DNA of 6,536 bases, from positions 1 to 6,536 of the forward strand of contig CAIXDY010000060.1 in the NCBI GenBank assembly GCA_903918325.1. Direction: 5' to 3'. Made by a program: the position numbers and the translations under genes. Below, piece by piece: positions 1-5,417 of this stretch. The notes beneath the pieces were generated by a model. That model searched no databases and had not been told where the DNA came from. It saw only the letters and a program-made list of their open reading frames with translations. The first letter of the stretch is position 1; the number at the start of each line of letters is the position of its first letter. This DNA is from an uncultured Actinomycetes bacterium (GTDB taxonomy: Bacteria > Actinomycetota > Actinomycetes > Nanopelagicales > Nanopelagicaceae).

Positions 1-387
1 TAAAGCATCGGCTTTTTCTTCTAAGCCAACTGAGGCAATAACTTCATCAACATTACGTGGATTAGAGTAATAACCGCTGAAGTGTTTAATAGTTTCAACT
101 ACTGAAAGATCCCCGGCATCGGCAACCGATTGCAAAACAATCCCGATGCGGTTGCGCCATTCCCGTGCAGCTCGCCCGCGGGCTTGGGGATCAAAACCTA
201 GGACTGAGACTTCACCGGCATCACGGTTTCTAAAACCTTCCAGAATTTCTACCGTTGTGGTCTTGCCCGCGCCATTAGGGCCAAGTAGGGCAAATATTTC
301 TCCTTGTGCAATTGCTAAATCAACTCCGCGAACGGCATGGACCTGGCCATAACTCTTTTTAAGGCCTTTGACCTCGATGACGTTCAT
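1..387 (-). CDS. ABC transporter ATP-binding protein, N-terminal part (cut by window edge)
   Basis: This is the first 129 residues of an ABC ATPase, read on the minus strand from the ATG at 387-385 and running off the window start. The A-loop aromatic is Y13 (KKSYGQ). The Walker A is GPNGAGKT at residues 36-43. The segment TTTVEILEGFRNRDAGEVSVLGFDP after it is typical of ABC-2-type exporters of the DrrA/CcmA kind. The Q-loop glutamine is Q86 in IGIVLQ. The signature motif, Walker B and H-loop fall outside the window, as would any partner permease, which is expected downstream on the minus strand. The ATPase would sit on the cytoplasmic face and power export of an unknown substrate. The start is supported by family alignment and by a TAGTAT hexamer six bases upstream; no ribosome binding site is visible. 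The family call is firm, the substrate unknown. Confidence 0.93.
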   Translation of the reverse strand, partial: MNVIEVKGLKKSYGQVHAVRGVDLAIAQGEIFALLGPNGAGKTTTVEILEGFRNRDAGEVSVLGFDPQARGRAAREWRNRIGIVLQSVADAGDLSVVETIKHFSGYYSNPRNVDEVIASVGLEEKADAL

Positions 388-399
388 TTGACGATACTA
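388..399 (-). promoter_or_regulatory. candidate -10 element of the ABC ATPase gene (leaderless)
   Basis: On the minus strand TAGTAT (399-394) is followed by CGTCAA and then the ATG at 387. The six-base spacing would place transcription initiation on the A of the start codon, giving a leaderless mRNA. No Shine-Dalgarno sequence lies in front of the ATG. The -35 position 17 bases further up reads TTTTCT (422-417), a poor match, so the call rests on the -10 and its spacing. Confidence 0.4.
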
Positions 400-423
400 C
401 TACTGCATCACGTGTGAGAAAAT

Positions 424-741
424 ATGAGCATGAGCCCGCGCAAAAACTACCCTAAGAACAAGCGGCCGAAAGCTGATGATCGCGATATCTCGACGTCCAA
501 TCAAACTATTGAAGAGCACCACGAAGGCATGTATATCGTTCGCAAATTAACTGGTTCTAGTTCCAATAAACCATATAGATGTCCAGGATGCGATCAAATG
601 ATTCCTCTAGCAACTCCGCACACAGTTGCTTGGCTAGAAGATGATGAAGAAAGTCGACGTCATTGGCACAATGTTTGTTGGTCAAATAAAGATAAGCGTC
701 GTCCTAATACTGAGCGCACACGTAATGCACCACGTTATTAA
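424..741 (+). CDS. small conserved actinobacterial protein with a Cys/His putative zinc site
   Basis: A 105-residue protein of a family I recognise from actinobacteria, where it is often labelled 'ATP/GTP-binding protein'; no Walker motif is present, so that label is not supported here. The N-terminus (residues 1-25) is basic, polar and probably disordered. The core holds CPGCDQ (C53, C56), then HTVAW, then HWHNVCW (H80, H82, C85), a CxxC plus HxHxxC arrangement that could bind one zinc ion. The tail is rich in Lys/Arg and ends RTRNAPRY. Such a basic, zinc-knuckle-like protein could bind nucleic acid, but this is inference. The start is uncertain: a second in-frame ATG at 430 gives MSPRK, matching how I remember homologues beginning, and a TG-extended hexamer (TGA plus GAAAAT, 415-423) sits six bases before it. 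The gene diverges from the ABC ATPase and meets the aldehyde dehydrogenase tail to tail with one base between stops. Confidence 0.85.
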   Translation: MSMSPRKNYPKNKRPKADDRDISTSNQTIEEHHEGMYIVRKLTGSSSNKPYRCPGCDQMIPLATPHTVAWLEDDEESRRHWHNVCWSNKDKRRPNTERTRNAPRY

Positions 742-742
742 A

Positions 743-2224
743 TTAACCTAAGCGGCCCTTTAACATTTTCGTCAATGCAATTACTAATGAGTCATCTTTT
801 GGTCGGCGCTTAAAACTCAAAAACTTAATTGGTAAATTAAATCGGGTGCGCACAACGGTGCGAGCGTAGGTATATTCCAATAAGCCTTCTGGACCATGAA
901 CACGTCCATAACCACTATCTTTTATCCCGCCGAAAGGCACGGAAGCAACGGCAGCAAAAGAGAAAGTTGAGTTAATCGCGACCATGCCACATGCAAGTTC
1001 GGCTGCAATTCGCTTTCCTTGGCGTCGAGACCAGACATTTGCACCTAAGCCATAACTAGAAGCATTAGATAAATCGATAGCTTCGCGCATGTTCTTTACG
1101 CGATTAATAATGATTGTTGGCCCGAAAGTTTCCTCTCGAACAGCAGTTGAATCTTCTGGAACATTTAACAAAATCACTGGTTGTACAAATGGTGGCTTAA
1201 CTGAATCTGGTCCACCGTATGCACATGTTCCACCATCGGCGATCGCGGCCTTAATATGTTTTTGAATTACTTTAATCTGTGACGGCATTGTGGCTGGACC
1301 GTAGTTACCATCCCCAGGTGCACCGGCATGAATAGTTTTAGCGAGTTCAACGGCTAGTTCAACGAATTTATCGGCAACTTTCTCGTCAACATATACACGC
1401 TCAGCACCGATACAAGATTGGCCAGCATTAGCCATTGCTGACCAAATTGTGGCATCGACAGCGCGCTCTAAGTTGGCATCAGCTGCAACGATTACTGGGT
1501 CCTTGCCGCCACATTCCAAAACAACGGGGACCATATTTGTGGCACATTGTGCGGCAACAATTTTTGCAGTTCGCGTTGAACCAGTAAATGAGATTTTATC
1601 TACGCCACTCGTACACAATGCTCCGCCAGTTTCGCCTAATCCAGTGATCGTTGTAAAAATATCGGCGAAAGGTGCAACTTCATTAAAAGTTTCTTCCAAC
1701 CACACGCCAACACCAGGTGTGTACTCACTTGGCTTGAAGATGACGGTATTTCCAGCAGCCAAGGCATAAGAAATAGATCCCATAGGAGTAAAGATGGGGT
1801 AGTTCCAAGGGCCAATTACACCGACAACTCCAAGCGGTGAACGTTGAACGGTTGCGGACATATTCGCCATTAACAATCCAGGAGCGCGGTATGAGGTGCG
1901 CATTATTTCTTCGGCATGACGTGCTGCCCAACCAAGGTGGCTGGCCGCCAAACTTACTTCTAGCTTTGCATCGCTAACTGGCTTTCCAGTCTCTAATGAA
2001 ACCAAAGCGGCTATTTGATCAATTCGGTTCATAATCAATGAACACCAAGAAATTAATACTTTCTTTCGACCATTAAAACCTAACTGCTGCCACTTTGCTG
2101 CAGCTGCACGGGCATGAGCGGCAATTTCAGTAACTTCTTTGCCCGACATCATTGGATACGTTCCAACGACTTCGCCAGTTGCAGGATTATGAGAATCAAA
2201 TGAAGGTATTCGCTTAGTAGCCAT
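743..2224 (-). CDS. NAD(P)-dependent aldehyde dehydrogenase
   Basis: A complete 493-residue member of the aldehyde dehydrogenase superfamily, which oxidises an aldehyde to the carboxylate using NAD(P)+ in the cytoplasm. Visible landmarks in order: GPWNYP with the oxyanion-hole N141; KPSE with cofactor-binding K164; FTGS at 213-216 in the Rossmann region; the general base E237 in LECGGK (usually LELGGK, so Cys replaces Leu); the catalytic cysteine C271 in GQSCIG; EETFGP at 364-369; and PFGGIKDSGYGR near residue 430-441. After the catalytic domain comes a basic tail (RTRFNLPIKF to the end) that could be an oligomerisation strand or peripheral membrane contact. The substrate cannot be read from sequence; a succinate-semialdehyde dehydrogenase label would be a guess. 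The start ATG gives the usual short lead into NPATGEVVG. The gene diverges from the hydrolase across 38 bp, so co-regulation of the two is plausible. Confidence 0.96.
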   Translation of the reverse strand: MATKRIPSFDSHNPATGEVVGTYPMMSGKEVTEIAAHARAAAAKWQQLGFNGRKKVLISWCSLIMNRIDQIAALVSLETGKPVSDAKLEVSLAASHLGWAARHAEEIMRTSYRAPGLLMANMSATVQRSPLGVVGVIGPWNYPIFTPMGSISYALAAGNTVIFKPSEYTPGVGVWLEETFNEVAPFADIFTTITGLGETGGALCTSGVDKISFTGSTRTAKIVAAQCATNMVPVVLECGGKDPVIVAADANLERAVDATIWSAMANAGQSCIGAERVYVDEKVADKFVELAVELAKTIHAGAPGDGNYGPATMPSQIKVIQKHIKAAIADGGTCAYGGPDSVKPPFVQPVILLNVPEDSTAVREETFGPTIIINRVKNMREAIDLSNASSYGLGANVWSRRQGKRIAAELACGMVAINSTFSFAAVASVPFGGIKDSGYGRVHGPEGLLEYTYARTVVRTRFNLPIKFLSFKRRPKDDSLVIALTKMLKGRLG

Positions 2225-2260
2225 GGTTCAAAGCGTAGTGGGCGCAAGATAAGATTTAAA
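2225..2260 (-). promoter_or_regulatory. candidate promoter of the aldehyde dehydrogenase gene (leaderless)
   Basis: On the minus strand TTTAAA (2260-2255) could be the -35 and TACGCT (2237-2232) the -10, separated by 17 bases. Seven bases follow before the ATG at 2224, placing the transcription start at the initiation codon. There is no Shine-Dalgarno sequence. The whole element lies inside the opposing hydrolase promoter. The -10 keeps only the TA...T positions of the consensus, so this is weaker than its partner. Confidence 0.4.
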
Positions 2261-2262
2261 GT
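2227..2262 (+). promoter_or_regulatory. candidate promoter of the alpha/beta hydrolase gene (leaderless)
   Basis: TTCAAA (2227-2232) and TAAGAT (2250-2255) are spaced by 17 bases, the optimum for a vegetative sigma factor. Seven bases then lead to the ATG at 2263, so the mRNA would begin at the start codon. No ribosome binding site is present. The element overlaps the oppositely directed aldehyde dehydrogenase promoter along almost its whole length. Confidence 0.5.
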
Positions 2263-2973
2263 ATGAGCGAGATAATCAGATCCGGCACTGTATTACCGTC
2301 GGTTCGAACCCCATTTCATCACATCACAAGTGATGGTGTTGATTTAATTGGCGAAATTGCCGCGCCTGTTGGAAAATCAAGAGGGGCAATTCTTACCCTT
2401 CACCCGTTACCAACTGCGGGAGGAATGATGGATAGTCACATTTATAAGAAAGCGGCGAATCGCTTACCTGCCATGGCTGGCATAACTGTTGTTCGCTTTA
2501 ATACACGAGGAACAACAAGTGAGGCTGGAAGTAGCACAGGGGTATTTGATAATGGTGAAGCTGAAGGTCTAGATGTTCAAGCGATGATTAATTATTGTTG
2601 TGATGTATTAAAACTAAATAATCTTTGGATCGTCGGTTGGTCATTTGGAACTGATTTAGCGCTAGCCCATGCCAAAGACCCACGCCATAAAGGATTGATA
2701 CTGCTGAGCCCACCGCTTCGCACTACTACCGATGAGCAACTTAAGTATTGGAATTCGGATCCGCGTCCGATTATTGCCTTAGTGCCTGAGTTTGATGATT
2801 TTTTGAAACCCGAAGAAGCAAAAGTTCGTTTCGCAATCGTTCCAACAATTAAAATTAACGCTATCTCTAACGCCAAGCACTTATGGTTAGGCGAGCCTTC
2901 AGTACATCGAGTTCTATCTGAAATTAATAAGCTAGTTACGGGCGATACCCAAGATCTTCCAACTGAATTTTAA
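2263..2973 (+). CDS. alpha/beta hydrolase, COG2945-like
   Basis: A 236-residue alpha/beta hydrolase, probably a cytoplasmic esterase or thioesterase-like enzyme of unknown substrate. Sequence marks of the COG2945-type group are LHPLPTAGGMMDSH (residues 46-59, covering the oxyanion region), VVRFNTRG (76-83), and GVFDNGEAEGLDVQA (93-107). The nucleophile elbow is GWSFG with S127. The histidine is most likely H206 in NAKHLWLGE, and the acid D178 or D179 in PEFDDF. The catalytic set therefore looks intact and the length is usual for this compact group without a lid domain. No signal peptide is seen. The start is set by the ATG directly after a good leaderless promoter. The gene shares its upstream region with the aldehyde dehydrogenase, which suggests but does not show a joint role in handling small carbonyl or ester compounds. 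Its stop overlaps the stop of the AI-2E gene. Confidence 0.92.
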   Translation: MSEIIRSGTVLPSVRTPFHHITSDGVDLIGEIAAPVGKSRGAILTLHPLPTAGGMMDSHIYKKAANRLPAMAGITVVRFNTRGTTSEAGSSTGVFDNGEAEGLDVQAMINYCCDVLKLNNLWIVGWSFGTDLALAHAKDPRHKGLILLSPPLRTTTDEQLKYWNSDPRPIIALVPEFDDFLKPEEAKVRFAIVPTIKINAISNAKHLWLGEPSVHRVLSEINKLVTGDTQDLPTEF

Positions 2974-4097
2974 GAGTTATTTGCGCGCGGAATAACTACT
3001 TCATCCAAAATCAAAATAACTGATGCTGCAACCGGTACGGCAAGTAAGCCACCAATAAGTCCCAGCAGCGATGAACCAATGAGGGCAGAAATAATGGTTA
3101 CTGCTCCGGGAACCGACATTGTCTTCTTCATTATCCGTGGAGTTACAACATAGTTTTCAATCTGCACATAAAGCACATATGCAAGAAAGGCGATTACGCC
3201 AATAAGAGTTGATTGTGTAAGGGCGATGATCGTGACAATTCCACAACCAAGAAAGTGACCAATAAGTGGAACCAGCCCACATACAAGCACAATCATGGCG
3301 ACCGCAATGGGTGAAGGTAGACCCAAAATTAAGGAAAGAATGAAAACAAAAATTGAGGCCATGGCAGCAATGATTATTTGGCTACCTACGAAGGAACCAA
3401 CTCGGCCAATGATGGCATGTGTTAATCGGCCTACACGTTCACGCCGGCTGGCTGGGACCATAGAAAGTCCAAGATCAATAGCTTGGGGTAATGAAGTAAT
3501 GAAGTAGAGAGTAAGAACTAAAACTGTCATGAAAGAAAAGAAACCCGATAGAACAGATTTACCAACACCAACGACGCCGCCGAAAGTTGAAATTAAAAGT
3601 GAACCATTTGATGTCACGGATTTCAATTTAGTTTGTAGCGTATCAATTATTCCATATTGGTCATTGAGTTTATTGATGGTGGCGTTATGCGTTAATTCCG
3701 AAAGCAAATTTGGGGCTTTATTAATTAACTGAGTGCCTTGCGAAACTACAGGAGGCACAACAACTAAAGCAAAAAATATGACAAAAAGAATTACGGATGC
3801 AAAAATAATTGCAACGGCGTTGGCGCGCGACATTTTACGTCGACGTAGAGCCTCAACTGCAGGGTTTAAGCCAGTTGCTAAAAAGAGAGCGATGAGAATC
3901 AAAATAAATATTTGCGAGACACTTGCAAGTGCGCGCATCAGCAAAATAGCGGTCAATGCACCCAGCGTTGCAGTGAAGCCAAAATAGTATGGATGTGCTC
4001 GGTTGATTGGCTCACCCATGATTCCGTAATCAGCAGGAACTACTGGTGCCTTATTTGCGCGCTTAGTAACCTTCTTGATTCGCTCTGTTATTGCCAT
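2970..4097 (-). CDS. AI-2E family transporter-like integral membrane protein
   Basis: A 375-residue polytopic membrane protein of the AI-2E transporter family (formerly UPF0118, Pfam PF01594; TqsA and YdiK are members). Members have been linked to export of autoinducer-2 or to ion/proton antiport; the substrate here is unknown. Counting from the ATG at 4097, the N-terminus is cytoplasmic-looking and basic. Hydrophobic segments lie near 40-58, 62-77, 93-115, 182-202, 238-260, 262-292, 295-315 and 330-362, with a soluble stretch at about 120-165. The family hallmark is the conserved run VQIENYVVTPRIM (311-323) followed by a Gly-rich hydrophobic block ending GLLAVPVAA. The frame also opens at a GTG (4103), two codons earlier, but TACAAT lies directly before that GTG and six bases before the ATG, so a leaderless start at 4097 is preferred. 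The 3' end overlaps the hydrolase stop by four bases. Confidence 0.93.
   Translation of the reverse strand: MAITERIKKVTKRANKAPVVPADYGIMGEPINRAHPYYFGFTATLGALTAILLMRALASVSQIFILILIALFLATGLNPAVEALRRRKMSRANAVAIIFASVILFVIFFALVVVPPVVSQGTQLINKAPNLLSELTHNATINKLNDQYGIIDTLQTKLKSVTSNGSLLISTFGGVVGVGKSVLSGFFSFMTVLVLTLYFITSLPQAIDLGLSMVPASRRERVGRLTHAIIGRVGSFVGSQIIIAAMASIFVFILSLILGLPSPIAVAMIVLVCGLVPLIGHFLGCGIVTIIALTQSTLIGVIAFLAYVLYVQIENYVVTPRIMKKTMSVPGAVTIISALIGSSLLGLIGGLLAVPVAASVILILDEVVIPRANNS
2972..3001. terminator. imperfect hairpin at the convergent gene junction
   Basis: AGTTATT (2975-2981) is exactly complementary to AATAACT (2991-2997). A T-G wobble at 2982/2990 extends the stem inward, and AAG (2972-2974) can pair with CTT (2999-3001) across a one-base bulge. 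The loop is the alternating GCGCGCG. It starts inside the hydrolase stop codon and covers the last codons of the AI-2E gene. It could stop transcripts from the + strand, but no T-tract follows and the stem is A+T-rich, so function is uncertain. Confidence 0.3.
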
Positions 4098-4109
4098 AAT
4101 CACATTGTA
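4098..4109 (-). promoter_or_regulatory. candidate -10 element of the AI-2E gene, decides the start
   Basis: TACAAT (4109-4104 on the minus strand) matches the -10 consensus at five of six positions. GTGATT follows, then the ATG at 4097. The six-base spacing is right for a transcript starting on that ATG, which would exclude the alternative GTG start from the mRNA. No convincing -35 is seen (CGTACA at 4132-4127 is the nearest, with 17-base spacing). Confidence 0.5.
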
Positions 4110-4110
4110 A

Positions 4111-4122
4111 AGATAGTTATCT
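4111..4122. repeat. short inverted repeat, possible operator
   Basis: AGATA-GT-TATCT is a perfect palindrome with a two-base centre. It lies one base upstream of the TACAAT hexamer of the AI-2E gene, in the -35/-10 spacer, a position where a bound repressor would block RNA polymerase. A second, looser inverted pair, ACGAGA (4130-4135) and TCTCGT (4150-4155), occupies the rest of this 84-base intergenic region. Both are short enough to occur by chance. Confidence 0.25.
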
Positions 4123-4181
4123 CACTTGTACGAGACGTGGTGTTCATCTTCTCGTCACATTTTTAGGCAAGAATAGCTTCC

Positions 4182-5408
4182 ATGGCACTTCGGATAACTG
4201 GTTTAGGCGAGGAAATCGCGGCCGTTACTGGCCTGCCTTGGCATCAGAGTTTGGAAGAGTGGCCTGAAGATCCCGCCCTTGCTGAAAAGCGCGGAATTTC
4301 TCGGCACATTGTGCGTTTGGTTCGCGCAACCAGTGATGTCGATGCGCCGGTATATGCCGTTAAAGAGACGGTAGCCGAGTTCGCAAATCGCGAGTATAAA
4401 GTTTTGCGTGAGTTAACTTCCCTCAATGCGCCATGCGTAGAACAGATTGCCGTTGTTGAAGGTCGTACTGATTCACAAGGGGAAGAACTTCCATGTGCAA
4501 TTGTCACGCGCTTTTTACCTTACTCGTTGCCGTATCGAGTTTTACTCTCTGGTTCAGTTACAGCCCATGACATAAATACAATGGCTAACGCCTTAGCTCT
4601 GCTCCTTGTGCGCGTACATTTATTGGGTTTTTGGTGGGGCGATTGCTCTCTGTCTAATACTTTATTTCGTCGTGATGCTGAAGGCTTTGCCGCATATTTA
4701 GTAGATGCTGAAACTGGAGAGTTTCAAAAAACACTCAGCGATGGACAACGCGAACATGATCTAGAGATTGCAATGTTTAACGTTGCCGCAGAACTCGAAG
4801 ACTTGCGACTCTCGGGGGTTTTATACCCGGGAATGGATCCAGTACGTGCAGCCGAAGCTGTTATTCGTCGCTACCGACGCATTTGGGCGGCATTGAAAGA
4901 GCGACAACTGTTAGATCCTAAAGATCGCCATGCAGTAGAACGTGCAATGCGCCAGTTGCACGATCTTGGTTTCGCGGTCGAAGAAGTTTCCATCACAATT
5001 GATGGCGATACACAATTATTATCATTCCAGCCCCGGCTTGTGGCTGCTGGTTATCACACACAACGTTTGCGTGAATTAATGGGAATTGAAACCGAAGAAT
5101 TACAAGCCAAGCGTTTGTTAGCTTCTTTTGATCGCTATCGTGCGCGTCATGAAAAATCTGCCATGTCGATAACTGAAATGGCAAAAGTGTGGTTCATGGA
5201 AGTTTTTGAGCCAACAATCGATCGAGTTCCAGAGCAGATGCGGGGCCGTGTTGAGCGCGCGCAAATGTTCCATGAAATCCTTGAAAACCGCTGGTATTTG
5301 AGCGAACAAAAAGGCAGTGATGTTGGTCTGGAGTTTGCTGCAGATAACTATGTACAAGAAATTTTGCCATACCGACGCGATTCTGGCGTTGATGTACTTG
5401 CGCAGTAG
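4182..5408 (+). CDS. DUF4032 protein with an N-terminal Kdo/WaaP-like kinase fold
   Basis: A 408-residue cytoplasmic protein with no membrane segment. Residues ~30-240 read as a protein-kinase-like fold of the lipopolysaccharide kinase (Kdo/WaaP, InaA) kind: VYAVKE supplies the ATP-binding lysine K61, ANREY the helix-C glutamate E71, WWGDCSLSN the catalytic loop (D154, N159), and YLVDAETGE the metal-binding D175 in the DFG place. The usual histidine of the HGD motif is W152. All core catalytic residues are present, so an active kinase is possible. The C-terminal part, about 240-400, is the DUF4032 region, soluble and rich in charged helices (YHTQRLRELMGIE; ALAQ-type ending). Function is unknown; actinobacteria make no LPS of the enteric kind, so the substrate must be something else. 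It heads a run of three genes, with nine bases to the next start. The ATG is chosen as the first in frame with family-like MALRITG; no Shine-Dalgarno is present and AAGAAT (4169-4174) is a weak -10 candidate. Confidence 0.9.
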   Translation: MALRITGLGEEIAAVTGLPWHQSLEEWPEDPALAEKRGISRHIVRLVRATSDVDAPVYAVKETVAEFANREYKVLRELTSLNAPCVEQIAVVEGRTDSQGEELPCAIVTRFLPYSLPYRVLLSGSVTAHDINTMANALALLLVRVHLLGFWWGDCSLSNTLFRRDAEGFAAYLVDAETGEFQKTLSDGQREHDLEIAMFNVAAELEDLRLSGVLYPGMDPVRAAEAVIRRYRRIWAALKERQLLDPKDRHAVERAMRQLHDLGFAVEEVSITIDGDTQLLSFQPRLVAAGYHTQRLRELMGIETEELQAKRLLASFDRYRARHEKSAMSITEMAKVWFMEVFEPTIDRVPEQMRGRVERAQMFHEILENRWYLSEQKGSDVGLEFAADNYVQEILPYRRDSGVDVLAQ

Positions 5409-5417
5409 TATTCACAC
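5406..5417 (+). promoter_or_regulatory. candidate internal -10 overlapping the upstream stop codon
   Basis: TAGTAT (5406-5411) is followed by TCACAC and the GTG start at 5418. The spacing of six fits a leaderless transcript, and the same hexamer with the same spacing precedes the ABC ATPase gene. The first three bases are the TAG stop of the DUF4032 gene. No good -35 is visible upstream, so the element may be weak or fortuitous. Confidence 0.4.

Noticed and set aside
146..352. Plus-strand open frame opposite the ABC ATPase
   Set aside because: The opposite strand carries an unmistakable Walker A and Q-loop, so this frame is a shadow.
424..741. Naming the small protein as ATP/GTP-binding
   Set aside because: No GxxxxGK[ST] or other nucleotide-binding motif can be seen in its 105 residues.
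739..775. Possible terminator hairpin (AAG...CTT around CGGCC) after the first convergent pair
   Set aside because: Only three to four base pairs form, without a T-tract, well within chance.
1449..1769. Open frame on the + strand inside the aldehyde dehydrogenase gene
   Set aside because: It is antisense to a clear, complete aldehyde dehydrogenase with all catalytic motifs, and its translation resembles nothing I know.
743..2224. Assignment as succinate-semialdehyde dehydrogenase (gabD)
   Set aside because: Substrate class cannot be read from the visible motifs, and no GABA pathway neighbour is present.
3295..4166. Series of + strand open frames opposite the AI-2E gene
   Set aside because: They are shadows of codon bias in the membrane protein gene, with Lys/Arg-rich translations lacking any domain pattern, and no promoter or start signals fit them.
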